A stretch of DNA of 64,000 nucleotides from Ptiloglossa arizonensis (GCF_051014685.1 NW_027479049.1:1-64000), one strand, 5' to 3'. Shown: positions 10,325 to 24,496, numbered from the stretch's first letter. Numbers and translations are program-made. The notes: generated by a model not told the origin, from the letters alone.

Positions 10325-12774
10325 CTCCAAACTGCCACATCTCGCGAACGGATTGACCAATCCGAAAAATTTCTGTTGCATCTGAAAGTAGAAACTCGCC
10401 CGATTACAACGGTATGTGTAGTTCTCCACTAGGCCGTTCCAGTTATTCATTTCGAGCATCAGAACTGCGAAAATGTTGAATTTGTCAAGCGTTTCTTACC
10501 TCCAAACTGCCATATCTCGCGAACGGATTGACCAATTCGCAAAATTTGTGTTGCATCTGAAAGTAGAAACTCGCCCGATTACAACGGTCGGTGTAGTTTT
10601 CCCCAAGGCCGTTCTAGTTATTCGTTTCGAGCATCAGAACTGCGAAAATTTTGAGTTTCTCAAGCGTTTCTTATCTCCAAACTGCCATATCTCGCGAACG
10701 GATTGATCAATCCGCAAAATTTCTGTTGCATCTGAAAGTAGAAACTCGCCCGATTACAACGGTATGCGTACCTCTCCCCTAGGCCGTTCTAGTCATTCGT
10801 TTCGAGCATCAGAACTGCGAAAATTTTGAGTTTCTCAAGCGTTTCTTACTTCCAAACTGCCATATCTCGCGAACGGATTGACCAATCCGCAAAATTTCTG
10901 TTGCATCTGAAAGTAGAAACTCGCCCGATTACATCGGTATGCGTACTATTCCCCTAGGCCGTTCTAGTTATTCGTTTCGAGCATCAGAACTGCGAAAATT
11001 TTGAGTTTCTCAAGCGTTTCTTACCTCCAAACTGCCACATCTCGCGAACGGATTGACCAATCCGCAAAATTTCTGTTGCATCTGAAAGTAGAAACTCGCC
11101 CGATTACAACGGTATGTGTAGTTTTCCCATAGACCGTTCCAGTTATTCGTTTCGAGCATCAGAACTGCGAAAATTTTGAGTTTCTCAAGCGTTTCTTACC
11201 TCCAAACTGCCATATCTCGCGAACGGATTGACCAATCCGCAAAATTTCTGTTGCATCTGAAAGTAGAAATTCGCCCGATTACATCGGTATGCGTACTATT
11301 CCCCTAGGCCGTTCTAGTTATTCGTTTCGAGCATCAGAACTGCGAAAATTTTGAGTTTCTCAAGCGTTTCTTACTTCCAAACTGCCATATCTCGCGAACG
11401 GATCGACCAATCCGCAAAATTTCTGTTGCATCTGAAAGTAGAAACTCGCCCGATTACATCGGTATGCGTACTTTTCCCCTAGGCCGTTCTAGTTATTCGT
11501 TTCGAGCATCAGAACTGCGACAATTTTGAGTTTCTCAAGCGTTTCTTACCTCCAAACTGCCATATCTCGCGAACGGATTGATCAATCCGCAAAATTTCTG
11601 TTGCTTCTGAAAGTAGAAACTCGCCCGATTACAACGGTATGCGCACTTTTCCCCTAGGCCGTTCTAGTTATTCGTTTCGAGCATCAGAACTGCGAAAATT
11701 TTGGGTTTCTCAAGCGTTTCTTACCTCCAAACTGCCACATCACGCGAACGGATTGACCAATCCGCAAAATTTCTGTTGCATCTGAAAGTAGCAACTCGCC
11801 CGATTACAACGCTATGCGCACTTTTCCCCTAGGCGGTTCTAGTTATTCGTTTCGAGCATCAGAAGTGCGAAAACTTTGAGTTTCTCAAGCGTTTCTTACC
11901 TCCAAACTGCCACATCTCGCGAACGGATTGACCAATCCGAAAAATTTCTGTTGCATCTGAAAGTAGAAACTCGCCCGATTACAACGGAATGTGTAGTTCT
12001 CCCCTAGGCCGTTCCAGTTATTCATTTCGAGCATCAGAACTGCGAAAATGTTGAGTTTGTCAAGCGTTTCTTACCTCCAAACTGCCACATCTCGCGAACG
12101 GATTGACCAATCCGAAAAATTTCTGTTGCATCTGAAAGTAAAAATTCGCCCGATTACATCGGTATGCGTACTATTCCCCTAGGCCGTTCTAGTTATTCGT
12201 TTCGAGCATCAGAACTGCGAAAATTTTGAGTTTCTCAAGCGTTTCTTACCTCCAAACTGCCATATCTCGCGAACGGAACGATCAATCCGCAAAATTTCTG
12301 TTGCATCTGAAAGTAGACACTCGCCCGATTACAACGGTATGCGTACTTCTCCCCTAGGCCGTTCTAGTCATTCGTTTCGAGCATCAGAACTGCGAAAATT
12401 TTGAGTTTCTCAAGCGTTTCTTATCTCCAAACTGCCATATCTCGCGAACGGATTGATCAATCCGCAAAATTTCTGTTGCATCTGAAAGTAGAAACTCGCC
12501 CGATTACAACGGTATGCGCACTCTTCCCTTAGGCGGTTCTAGTTAATCGTTTCGAGCATCAGAACTGCGAAAATTTTGAGTTTCTCAAGCGTTTCTTACC
12601 TCCAAACTGCCATATCTCGCGAACGGATTGACCAATCCGCAAAATTTCTGTTGCATCTGAAAGTAGAAACTCGCCCGATTACAACAGTAGCTGTAGTTTT
12701 CCCCTAGGCCGTCCTAGTTATTCGTTTCGAGCATCAGAAGTTCGAAAATTTTGAGTTTCTCAAGCGTTTCTTAC
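9625..12774 (+). repeat. Large HOR, partial copy (18 monomers, 3150 bp)
   Basis: This segment parallels 176-2975 in marker order and keeps two monomers (11200-11549, gaaattcgcccg/tactattcc and catcgg/gcgacaat) that copy 1 lacks. The cacgcg marker is at 11725. Similarity to the large HOR stops at the end of the monomer with agtagctgtag and cagaagttcg (12600-12774). The next monomer is of a different class (cttgcgaacgg, gcttctgaaag, actctcccg), so 12775 is a junction. Confidence 0.8.
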
Positions 12775-15700
12775 CTCCAAACTGCCATATCTTGCGAACG
12801 GATTGACCAATCCGCAAAATTTCTGTTGCTTCTGAAAGTAGAAACTCTCCCGATTACAACGGTATGCGTACTTCTCCCCTAGGCCGTTCTAGTCATTCGT
12901 TTCGTGCATCAGAGCTGCGACAATTTTGAGTTTCTCAAGCGTTTCTTTCCTCCAAACTGCCATATCTCGCGAACGGATTGACCAATCTGCAAAATTTCTG
13001 TTGCATCTGAAAGTAGAAACCCGCCCGATTACAGCGGTATTCGTACTTTTCCCCTAGGCCGTTCTAGTTACTCGTTTCGAGCATCAGAACTGCGAAAATT
13101 TTGAGTTTCTCAAGCGTTTCTTATCTCCAAACTGCCATATCTCGCGAACGGATTGATCAATCCGCAAAATTTCTGTTGCATCTGAAAGTAGAAACTAGCC
13201 CGATTACAACGGTAGGTGTAGTTTTCCCCTAGGCCGCTCTAGTTATTCGTTTCGAGCATCAGAACTGCGAAAATTTTCAGTTTCTCAAGCGTTTCTTACC
13301 TCCAAACTGCCATATCTCGCGAACGGATTGACCAATCCGCAAAATTTCTGTTGCATCTGAAAGTAGAAACTCGCCCGATTACAATGGTATGTGTAGTTTT
13401 CCCCTAGGCCGTTCCAGTTATTCATTTCGAGCATCAGAACTGCGAAAATTTTGAGTTTCTCAAGCGTTTCTTACCTCCAAACTGCCACATCTCGCAAACG
13501 GATTGACCAATCCGCAAAATTTCTGTTGCATCTGAAAGTAGAAACTCGCCCGATTACAACGGTATGCATTCTTCTCCCCTAGGCCGTTCTAGTCATTCGT
13601 TTCGAGCATCAGAACTGCGAAAATTTTGAGTTTCTCAAGCGTTTCTTATCTCCAAACTGCCATATCTCGCGAACGGATTGATCAATCCGCAAAATTTCTG
13701 TTGCATCTGAAAGTAGAAACTCGCCCGATTACAAAGGTATGCGCACTTTTCCCCTAGGCCGTTCTAGTTATTCGTGTCGAGCATCAGAACTGCGAAAATT
13801 TTGAGTTTCTCAAGCGTTTCTTACCTCCAAACTGCCATATCTCGCGAACGGTTTGACCAATCCGCAAAATTTCTGTTGCTTCTGGAAGTAGAAACTCGCC
13901 CGATTACAACGGTACGGGCACTTTTCCCCTAGGCCGTTCTAGTTATTCGTGTCGAGCATGAGAACTGCGAAAATTTTGAGTTTCTCAAGCGTTTCTTACC
14001 TCCAAACTGCCATATCTTGCGAACGGATTGACCAATCCGAAAGATTTCTGTTGCATCTGAAAGTAGAAACTCGCCCGATTACAACGGTATGTGTAGTTTT
14101 CCCCTAGGCAGTTCCAGTTATTCATTTCGAGCATCAGAACTGCGAAAATTTTGAGTTTCTCAAGCGTTTCTTACATCCAAACTGCCATATCTCGCGAACG
14201 GATTGACCAATCCGCAAAATTTCTGTTGCTTCTGAAAGTAGGAGCTCTCCCGATTACAACGGTATGCGTACTTCTCCACTAGGCCGTTCTAGTCATTCGT
14301 TTCGAGAATCAGAACTGCGAAAATTTTGAGTTTCTAAAGCGTTTCTTACTTCCAAACTGCCATATCTCGCGAACGGATTGACCAATCCGCAAAATTTCTG
14401 TTGCATCTGAAAGTAGAAACTCGCCCGATTACAACGGTATGCGTACTTCTCACCTAGGCCGTTCTAGTCATTCGTTTCGAGCATCAGAACTGCGAAAGTT
14501 TTGAGTTTCTCAAGCGTTTCTTACCTCCAAACTGCCACATCTCGCAAACGGATTGACCAATCCGCAAAATTTCTGTTGCATCTGAAAGTAAAAACTCGCC
14601 CGATTACAACGGTATGCGTACTTTTCCCCTAGGCCGTTCCAGTTATTCGTTTGGAGCATCAGAACTGCGAAAATTTTGAGTTCCTCAAGCGTTTCTTACC
14701 TCCAAACTGCCATATCTCGCGAACGCATTGACCAATCCGCAAAATTTCTGCTGCATTTGAAAGTAAAAACTCGCCCGATTACAACGGTATGCGTACATCT
14801 CCCCTAGGCCGTTCTAGTCATTCGTTTCGAGCATCAGAACTGCGAAAACTTTTAGTTTCTCAAGCGTTTCTTACCTCCAAACTGCCACATCTCGCAAACG
14901 GATTGACCAATCCGCAAAGTTTCTGTTGCATCTGAAAGTAGAAACTCGCCCGATTACAACGGTATGCATTCTTCTCCCCTAGGCCGTTCTAGTCATTCGT
15001 TTCGAGCATCAGAACTGCGAAAATTTTGAGTTTCTAACGCGTTTCTTACTTCCAAACTGCCATATCTCGCGAACGGATTGACCAATCCGCAAAATTTCTG
15101 TTGCATCTGAAAGTAGAAACTCGCCCGATTACAACGGTATGCGTACTTTTCCCCTAGGCCGTTCTAGTTACTCGTTTCGAGCATCAGAACTACGAAAATT
15201 TTGAGTTTCTCAAGCGTTTCTTATCTCCAAACTGCCATATCTCGCGAACGGATTGATCAATCCGCAAAATTTCTGTTGCATCTGAAAGTAGAAACTTGCC
15301 CGATTACAACGGTAGGTGTAGTTTTCCCCTAGGCCGCTCTAGTTATTCGTTTCGAGCATCAGAACTGCGAAAATTTTGAGTTTCTCGAGCGTTTCTTACC
15401 TCCAAACTGCCATATCTTGCGAACGGATTGACCAATCCGAAAAATTTCTGTTGCATCTGAAAGTAGAAACTCGCCCGATTACAACGGTAGGTGTAGTTTT
15501 CCCCTAGGCCGTTCTAGTTATTCGTTTCGAGCATCAGAACTGCGAAAATTTTGAGTTTCTCAAGCGTTTCTTACCTCCAAACTGCCATATCTCGCGAACG
15601 GATTGACCAATCCGCAAAATTTCTGTTGCATCTGAAAGTAGAAACTCGCCCGATTACAATGGTATGTGTAGTTTTCCCCTAGGCCGTTCCAGTTATTCAT

Positions 15701-16799
15701 TTCGAGCATCAGAACTGCGAAAATTTTGAGTTTCTCAAGCGTTTCTTACCTCCAAACTGCCACATCTCGCAAACGGATTGACCAATCCGCAAAATTTCTG
15801 TTGCATTTGAAAGTAGAAACTCGCCCGATTACAACGGTATGCATTCTTTTCCCCTAGGCCGTTCTAGTTATTCGTGTCGAGCATCAGAACTGCGAAAATT
15901 TTGAGTTTCTCAAGCGTTTCTTACCTCCAAACTGCCACATCTCGCGAACGGTTTGACCAATCCGCAAAATTTCTGTTGCTTCTGGAAGTAGAAACTCGCC
16001 CGATTACAACGGTACGGGCACTTTTCCCCTAGGCCGTTCTAGTTATTCGTGTCGAGCATCAGAACTGCGAAAATTTTGTGTTTCTCTAGCGTTTCTTACC
16101 TCCAAACTGCCATATCTTGCGAACGGTTTGACCAATCCGCAAAATTTCTGTTGCTTCTGGAAGTAGAAACTCGCCCGATTACAACGGTACGGGCACTTCT
16201 CCCCTAGGCCGTTCTAGTCATTCGTTTCGAGAATCAGAACTGCGAAAATTCTGAGTTTCTAAAGCGTTTCTTACTTCCAAACTGCCATATCTCGCGAACG
16301 GATTGACCAATCCGCAAAATTTCTGTTGCATCTGAAAGTAGAAACTCGCCCGATTACAACGGTATGCGTACTTCTCCCCTAGGCCGTTCTAGTCATTCGT
16401 TTCGAGCATCAGAACTGCGAAAATTTTGAGTTTCTCAAGCGTTTCTTACCTCCAAACTGCCACATCTCGCAAACGGATTGACCAATCCGCAAAATTTCTG
16501 TTGCATTTGAAAGTAAAAACTCGCCCGATTACAGCGGTATGCGTACATCTCCCCTAGGCCGTTCTACTCATTCGTTTCGAGCATCAGAACTGCGAAAACT
16601 TTTAGTTTCTCAAGCGTTTCTTACCTCCAAACTGCCACATCTCGCAAACGGATTGACCAATCCGCAAAGTTTCTGTTGCATCTGAAAGTAGAAACTCGCC
16701 CGATTACAACGGTATGCATTCTTCTCCCCTAGGCCGTTCTAGTCATTCGTTTCGAGCATCAGAACTGCGAAAATTTTGAGTTTCTCAAGCGTTTCTTAC

Positions 16800-16973
16800 T
16801 TCCAAACTGCCATATCTCGCGAACGGATTGACCAATCCGCAAAATTTCTGTTGCATCTGAAAGTAGAAACTCGCCCGATTACAACGGTATGTGTAGTTTT
16901 CCCCTAGGCCGTTCTAGTTATTCGTTCCGAGCATCAGACTGCGAAAATATTGAGTTTCTCAAGCGTTTCTTAC
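16800..16973 (+). repeat. 174-bp monomer of the gttccgagcatcagactgcg class
   Basis: One a is missing from cagaactgcg (reads cagactgcg) next to an unusual gttccgag. The same pair of changes occurs at 20124-20297 and 23098-23271, so the deletion was probably copied, not recurrent. Confidence 0.9.
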
Positions 16974-19900
16974 CTCCAAACTGCCATATCTCGCGAACGG
17001 ATTGACCAATCCGCAAAATTTCTGTTGCTTCTGAAAGTAGAGACTCTCCCGATTACAACGGTATGCGTACTTCTCCCCTAGGCCGTTCTAGTTATTCGTT
17101 TCGAGCATCAGAACTGCGACAATTTTGAGTTTCTCAAGCGTTTCTTTCCTCCAAACTGCCATATCTCGCGAACGGATTGACCAATCTGCAAAATTTCTGT
17201 TGCATCTGAAAGTAGAAACCCGCCCGATTACAGCGGTATTCGTACTTTTCCCCTAGGCCGTTCTAGTTACTCGTTTCGAGCATCAGAACTGCGAAAATTT
17301 TGAGTTTCTCAAGCGTTTCTTATCTCCAAACTGCCATATCTCGCGAACGGATTGATCAATCCGCAAAATTTCTGTTGCATCTGAAAGTAGAAACTAGCCC
17401 GATTACAACGGTAGGTGTAGTTTTCCCCTAGGCCGCTCTAGTTATTCGTTTCGAGCATCAGAACTGCGAAAATTTTCAGTTTCTCAAGCGTTTCTTACCT
17501 CCAAACTGCCATATCTTGCGAACGGATTGACCAATCCGCAAAATTTCTGTTGCTTCTGAAAGTAGAAACTCTCCCGATTACAACGGTATGCGTACTTCTC
17601 CCCTAGGCCGTTCTAGTCACTCGTTTCGAGCATCAGAGCTGCGACAATTTTGAGTTTCTCAAGCGTTTCTTACTTCCAAACTGCCATATCTCGCGAACGG
17701 ATTGACCAATCCGCAAAATTTCTGTTGCATCTGAAAGTAGAAACTCGCCTGATTACAGCGGTATGCGTACTTTTCCCCTAGGCCGTTCTAGTTACTCGTT
17801 TCGAGCATCAGAACTACGAAAATTTTGAGTTTCTCAAGCGTTTCTTATCTCCAAACTGCCATATCTCGCGAACGGATTGATCAATCCGCAAAATTTCTGT
17901 TGCATCTGAAAGTAGAAACTTGCCCGATTACAACGGTAGGTGTAGTTTTCCCCTAGGCCGCTCTAGTTATTCGTTTCGAGAATCAGAACTGCGAAAATTT
18001 TGAGTTTCTCAAGCGTTTCTTACCTCCAAACTGCCATATCTTGCGAACGGATTGACCAATCCGAAAAATTTCTGTTGCATCTGAAAGTAGAAACTCGCCC
18101 GATTACAACGGTAGGTGTAGTTTTCCCCTAGGCCGTTCTAGTTATTCGTTTCGAGCATCAGAACTTCGAAAATTTTGAGTTTCTCAAGCGTTTCTTACCT
18201 CCAAACTGCCATATCTCGCGAACGGATTGACCAATCCGCAAAATTTCTGTTGCATCTGAAAGTAGAAACTCGCCCGATTACAACGGTATGTGTAGTTTTC
18301 CCCTAGGACGTTCCAGTTATTCATTTCGAGCATCAGAACTGCGAAAATTTTGAGTTTCTCAAGCGTTTCTTACCTCCAAACTGCCACATCTCGCAAACGG
18401 ATTGACCAATCCGCAAAATTTCTGTTGCATCTGAAAGTAGAAACTCGCCCGGTTACAAAGGTATGCATTCTTCTCCCCTAGGCCGTTCTAGTCATTCGTT
18501 TCGAGCATCAGAACTGCGAAAATTTTGAGTTTCTCAAGCGTTTCTTATCTCCAAACTGCCATATCTCGCGAACGGATTGATCAATCCGCAAAATTTCTGT
18601 TGCATCTGAAAGTAGAAACTCGCCCGATTACAAAGGTATGCGCACTTTTCCCCTAGGCCGTTCTAGTTATTCGGGTCGAGCATCAGAACTGCGAAAATTT
18701 TGAGTTTCTCAAGCGTTTCTTACCTCCAAACTGCCATATCTCGCGAACGGATTGACCAATCCGCAAAATTTCTGTTGCATCTGAAAGTAGAAACTCGCCC
18801 GATTACAACGGTATGCGTACTTCTCCCCTAGGCCGTTCTAGTCATTCGTTTCGAACATCAGAACTGCGAAAATTTTGAGTTTCTCAAGCGTTTCTTATCT
18901 GCAAACTGCCATATCTCGCGAACGGATTGATCAATCCGCAAAATTTCTGTTGCATCTGAAAGTAGAAACTCGCCCGATTACAACGGTATGCGCACTTTTC
19001 CCCTAGGCTATTCTAGTTATTCGTTTCGAGCATCAGAACAGCGAAAATTTTGAGTTTCTCAAGCGTTTCTTACATCCAAACTGCCACATCTCGCGAAGGG
19101 ATTGACCAATCCGCAAAATTTCTGTTGCGTCTGAAAGTAGAAACTCGCCCGATTACAACGGTATGCGTACTTCTCCCCTAGGCCGTTCTAGTCATTCGTT
19201 TCGAACATCAGAACTGCGAAAATTTTGAGTTTCTCAAGCGTTTCTTATCTGCAAACTGCCATATCTCGCGAACGGATTGACTAATCCGCAAAATTTCTGT
19301 TGCATCTGGAAGTAGAAACTCGCCCGATTACAACGGTATGCGTACTTCTCCCCTAGGCCGTTCTAGTCATTCGTTTCGAACATCAGAACTGCGAAAATTT
19401 TGAGTTCCTCAAGCGTTTCTTATCTGCAAACTGCCATATCTCGCGAACGGATTGATCAATCCGCAAAATTTCTGTTGCATCTGAAAGTAGAAACTCGCCC
19501 GATTACAACGGTATGCGCACTTTTCCCCTAGGCTATTCTAGTTATTCGTTTCGAGCATCAGAACAGCGAAAATTTTGAGTTTCTCAAGCGTTTCTTACAT
19601 CCAAACTGCCACATCTCGCGAAGGGATTGACCAATCCGCAAAATTTCTGTTGCATCTGAAAGTAGAAACTCGCCCGATTACAATGGTATGCGCACTTTTC
19701 CCCTGGCCCGTTCTAGTTATTCGTTTCGAGCATCAGAACTGCGAAAATTTTGAGTTTCTAAAGCGTTTCTTACATCCAAACGGCCATATCTCGCGAACGG
19801 ATTGATCAATACGCAAAACTTCTGTTGCATCTGAAAGTAGAAACTCGCCCAATTACAACGGTATGTGTAGTTTTCCCCTAGGCCGTTCTAGTTATTCGTT

Positions 19901-20123
19901 TCGAGCATCAGAACTGCGCAACTTTTGAGTTTCTCAAGCGTTTCTTACCTCCAAACTGCTATACCTCGCGAACGGATTGACCAATCCGCAAAATTTCTGT
20001 CGCATCTGAAAGTAGAAACTCGCCCGATTACAACGGTAGGTGTAGTTTTCCCCTAGGCCGTTCTAGTTATTCGTTCCGATTACCAGAACAGCGAAAATTT
20101 TGAGTTTCTCAAGCGTTTCTTAC

Positions 20124-20297
20124 CTCCAAACTGACATATCTCGCGAACGGATTGACCAATCCGCAAAATTTCTGTTGCATCTGAAAGTAGAAACTCGCCC
20201 GATTACAACGGTAGGTGTAGTTTTCCCCTAGGCCGTTCTAGTTATTCGTTCCGAGCATCAGACTGCGAAAATTTTGAGTTTCTCAAGCGTTTCTTAT
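20124..20297 (+). repeat. 174-bp monomer of the gttccgag/cagactgcg class
   Basis: It carries the same single-base deletion and linked gttccgag state as 16800-16973 and 23098-23271. The neighbour at 19949 has gttccgattaccag without the deletion, a related but full-length form. Confidence 0.9.
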
Positions 20298-20647
20298 CTC
20301 CAAACTGCCATATCTCGCGAACGGATTGATCAATCCGCAAAATTTCTGTTGCATCTGAAAGTAGAAACTCGCCCGATTACAACGGTGGGTGTAGTTTTCC
20401 CCTAGGCCGCTCTAGTTATTCGTTTCGAGAATCAGAAATGCGAAAATTTTGAGTTTCTCAAGCGTTTCTTACCTCCAAATTGCCATATCTTGCGAACGGA
20501 TTGACCAATCCGCAAAATTTCTGTTGCTTCTGAAAGTAGAAACTCGCCCGATTACAACGGTATGTGTAGTTTTCCCCTAGGCCGTTCCAGTTATTCGTTT
20601 CGAGCATCAGAACTGCGAAAATTTTGAGTTTCTCAAGCGTTTCTTAC

Positions 20648-21347
20648 CTCCAAACTGCCATATCTTGCGAACGGATTGACCAATCCGAAAAATTTCTGTT
20701 GCATCTGAAAGTAGAAACTCGCCCGATTACAACGGTAGGTGTAGTTTTCCCCTAGGCCGTTCTAGTTATTCGTTTCGAGCATCAGAACTGCGAAAATTTT
20801 GAGTTTCTCAAGCGTTTCTTACCTCCAAACTGCCATATCTTGCGAACGGATTGACCAATCCGAAAAATTTCTGTTGCATCTGAAAGTAGAAACTCGCCCA
20901 ATTACAACGGTATGTGTAGTTTTCCCCTAGGCCGTTCTAGTTATTCGTTTCGAGAATCAGAACTGCGAAAATTTTGAGTTTCTCAAGCGTTTCTTACCTC
21001 CAAACTGCCATATCTTGCGAACGGATTGACCAATCCGAAAAATTTCTGTTGCATCTGAAAGTAGAAACTCGCCCGATTACAACGGTAGGTGTAGTTTTCC
21101 CCTAGGCCGTTCTAGTTATTCGTTTCGAGCATCAGAACTGCGAAAATTTTGAGTTTCTCAAGCGTTTCTTACCTCCAAACTGCCATATCTTGCGAACGGA
21201 TTGACCAATCCGAAAAATTTCTGTTGCATCTGAAAGTAGAAACTCGCCCAATTACAACGGTATGTGTAGTTTTCCCCTAGGCCGTTCTAGTTATTCGTTT
21301 CGAGAATCAGAACTGCGAAAATTTTGAGTTTCTCAAGCGTTTCTTAC
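20648..21347 (+). repeat. Perfect 350-bp dimer repeated twice
   Basis: 20648-20997 and 20998-21347 read as identical dimers by eye. The first monomer has cttgcgaacgg, aatccgaaaaat and aggtgtag. The second has cttgcgaacgg, gcccaattac, tatgtgtag and gagaatcag. A further copy of the first half begins at 21348 and changes to another class mid-monomer. Identity within a diverged zone indicates a recent duplication. Confidence 0.85.
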
Positions 21348-23097
21348 CTCCAAACTGCCATATCTTGCGAACGGATTGACCAATCCGAAAAATTTCTGTT
21401 GCATCTGAAAGTAGAAACTCGCCCGATTACAACGGTATGCGTACTTCTCCCCTAGGCCGTTCTAGTCATTCGTTTCGAACATCAGAACTGCGAAAATTTT
21501 GAGTTTCTCAAACGTTTCTTATCTGCAAACTGCCATATCTCGCGAACGGATTGACTAATCCGCAAAATTTCTGTTGCATCTGAAAGTAGAAACTCGCCCG
21601 ATTACAACGGTATGCGTACTTCTCCCCTAGGCTGTTCTAGTCATTCGTTTCGAACATCAGAACTGCGAAAATGTTGAGTTTCTCAAGCGTTTCTTATCTG
21701 CAAACTGCCATATCTCGCGAACGGATTGATCAATCCGCAAAATTTCTGTTGCATCTGAAAGTAGAAACTCGCCCGATTACAACGGTATGCGCACTTTTCC
21801 CCTAGGCTATTCTAGTTATTCGTTTCGAGCATCAGAACAGCGAAAATTTTGAGTTTCTCAAGCGTTTCTTACATCCAAACTGCCACATCTCGCGAACGGA
21901 TTGATCAATCCGCAAAATTTCTGTTGCATCTGAAAGTAGAAACTCGCCCGATTACAACGGTATGCGCACTTTTCCCCTAGGCTATTCTAGTTATTCGTTT
22001 CGAGCATCAGAACAGCGAAAATTTTGAGTTTCTCAAGCGTTTCTTACATCCAAACTGCCACATCTCGCGAAGGGATTGACCAATCCGCAAAATTTCTGTT
22101 GCATCTGAAAGTAGAAACTCGCCCGATTACAATGGTATGCGCACTTTTCCCCTGGCCCGTTCTAGTTATTCGTTTCGAGCATCAGAACTGCGAAAATTTT
22201 GAGTTTCTAAAGCGTTTCTTACATCCAAACGGCCATATCTCGCGAACGGATTGATCAATCCGCAAAATCTCTGTTGCATCTGAAAGTAGAAACTCGCCCG
22301 ATTACAACGGTATGTGTAGTTTTCCCCTAGGCCGTTCTAGTTATTCGTTTCGAGCATCAGAACTGCGCAACATTTGAGTTTCTCAAGCGTTTCTTACCTC
22401 CAAACTGCCATATCTCGCGAACGGATTGTCCAATCCGCAAAATTTCTGTTGCAGCTGAAAGTAGAAACTCGCCCGATTACAACGGTAGGTGTAGTTTTGC
22501 CCTAGGCCGTTCTAGTTATTCGTTTCGAGCATTAGAACAGCGAAAATTTTGAGTTTCTCAAGCGTTTCTTACCTCCAAACTGCCATATCTCGCAAACGGA
22601 TTGACCAATCCGCAAAATTTCTGTTGCATCTGAAAGTAGAAACTCGCCCGATTACAACGGTATGCGCACTTTTCCCCTAGGCCATTCTAGTTATTCGTTT
22701 CGAGCATCAGAACAGCGAAAATTTTGAGTTTCTCAAGCGTTTCTTACATCCAAACTGCCACATCTCGCGAACGGATTGACCAATCCGCAAAATTTCTGTT
22801 GCATCTGAAAGTAGAAACTCGCCCGATTACAATGGTATGCGCACTTTTCCCCTAGGCCGTTCTAGTTACTCGTTTCGAGCATCAGAACTGCGAAAATTTT
22901 GAGTTTCTCAAGCGTTTCTTATTTCCAAACTGCCATATCTCGCGAACGGATTGACCAATCCGCAAAATTTCTGTTGCTTCTGGAAGTAGAAACTCGCCCG
23001 ATTACAACGGTATGGGCACTTTTCCCCTAGGCCGTTCTAGTTATTCGTGTCGAGCATCAGAACTGCGAAAATTTTGAGTTTCTCAAGCGTTTCTTAC

Positions 23098-23271
23098 CTC
23101 CAAACTGCCATATCTCGCGAACGGATTGACCAATCCGCAAAATTTCTGTTGCATCTGAAAGTAGAAACTCGCCCGATTACAACGGTAGGTGTAGTTTTCC
23201 CCTAGGCCGTTCTAGTTATTCGTTCCGAGCATCAGACTGCGAAAATTTTGAGTTTCTCAAGCGTTTCTTAC
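23098..23271 (+). repeat. 174-bp monomer of the gttccgag/cagactgcg class
   Basis: This is the third copy of the shortened class (see 16800 and 20124), with aggtgtag in the variable stretch as at 20124. The register is four bases behind the initial phase from here to 47597. Confidence 0.9.
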
Positions 23272-24496
23272 CTCCAAACTGCCATATCTCGCGAACGGAT
23301 TGACCAATCCGCAAAATTTCTGTTGTAGCTGAAAGTAGAAACACGCCCGATTACAACGGTATGCGCACTTTCCCCCTAGGCTGTTCTAGTTATTCGTTTC
23401 GAGCATCAGAACAGCGAAAATTTTGAGTTTCTCAAGCGTTTCTTACCTCCAAACTGCCACATCTCGCGAACGAATTGACCAATCCGCAAAATTTCTGTTG
23501 CATCTGAAAGTAGAAACTCACCCGATTACAATGGTATGCGCACTTTTCCCCTGGCCCGTTCTAGTTATTCGTTTCGAGCATCAGAACTGCGAAAATTTTG
23601 AGTTTCTAAAGCGTTTCTTACATCCAAACGGCCATATCTCGCGAACGGATTGATCAATCCGCAAAATTTCTGTTGCATCTGAAAGTAGAAACTCGCCCGA
23701 TTACAACGGTATGTGTAGTTTTCCCCTAGGCCGTTCTAGTTATTCGTTTCGAGCATCAGAACTGCGCAAATTTTGAGTTTCTCAAGCGTTTCTTACATCC
23801 AAACTGCCATATCTCGCGAACGGATCGACCAATCCGCAAAATTTCTGTTGCATCTGAAAGTAGAAACTCGCCCGATTACATCGGTATGCGTACTTTTCCC
23901 CTAGGCCGTTCTAGTTATTCGTTTCGAGCATCAGAACTGCGACAATTTTGAGTTTCTCAAGCGTTTCTTACCTCCAAACTGCCATATCTCGCGAACGGAT
24001 TGACCAATCCGCAAAATTTCTGTTGCATCTGAAAGTAGAAACTCGCCTGATTACAGCGGTATGCGTACTTTTCCCCTAGGCCGTTCTAGTTACTCGTTTC
24101 GAGCATCAGAACTACGAAAATTTTGAGTTTCTCAAGCGTTTCTTATCTCCAAACTGCCATATCTCGCGAACGGATTGATCAATCCGCAAAATTTCTGTTG
24201 CATCTGAAAGTAGAAACTCGCCCGATTACAACGGTAGGTGTAGTTTTCCCCTAGGCTGCTCTAGTTATTCGTTTCGAGCATCAGAACTGCGAAAATTTTG
24301 AGTTTCTCAAGCGTTTCTTACCTCCAAACTGCCATATCTTGCGAACGGATGGACCAATCCAAAAAATTTCTGTTGCATCTGAAAGTAGAAACTCGCCCGA
24401 TTACAACGGTTGGTGTAGTTTTCCCCTAGGCCTTTCTAGTTATTCGTTTCGAGCATCAGAACTGCGAAAATTTTGAGTTTCTCAAGCGTTTCTTAC

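Larger units (their letters stand above)
12775..24321 (+). repeat. Heterogeneous satellite zone without a regular HOR
   Basis: Monomers 74-139 show more private substitutions than elsewhere, for example cttgcgaacgg, ctcgcaaacgg, ggtttgacc, cttctggaag, tacgggcac, tatgcattc, gtgtcgag, gaacatcag and gaaggg. Repetition is irregular: 12775-13299 resembles 16974-17498 (24 monomers apart), 15050-15924 resembles 17674-18548 (15 apart), and 19599-20123 resembles 22048-22572 (14 apart). Three of the six 174-bp monomers are here. No gene or unique sequence interrupts it. Confidence 0.8.
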
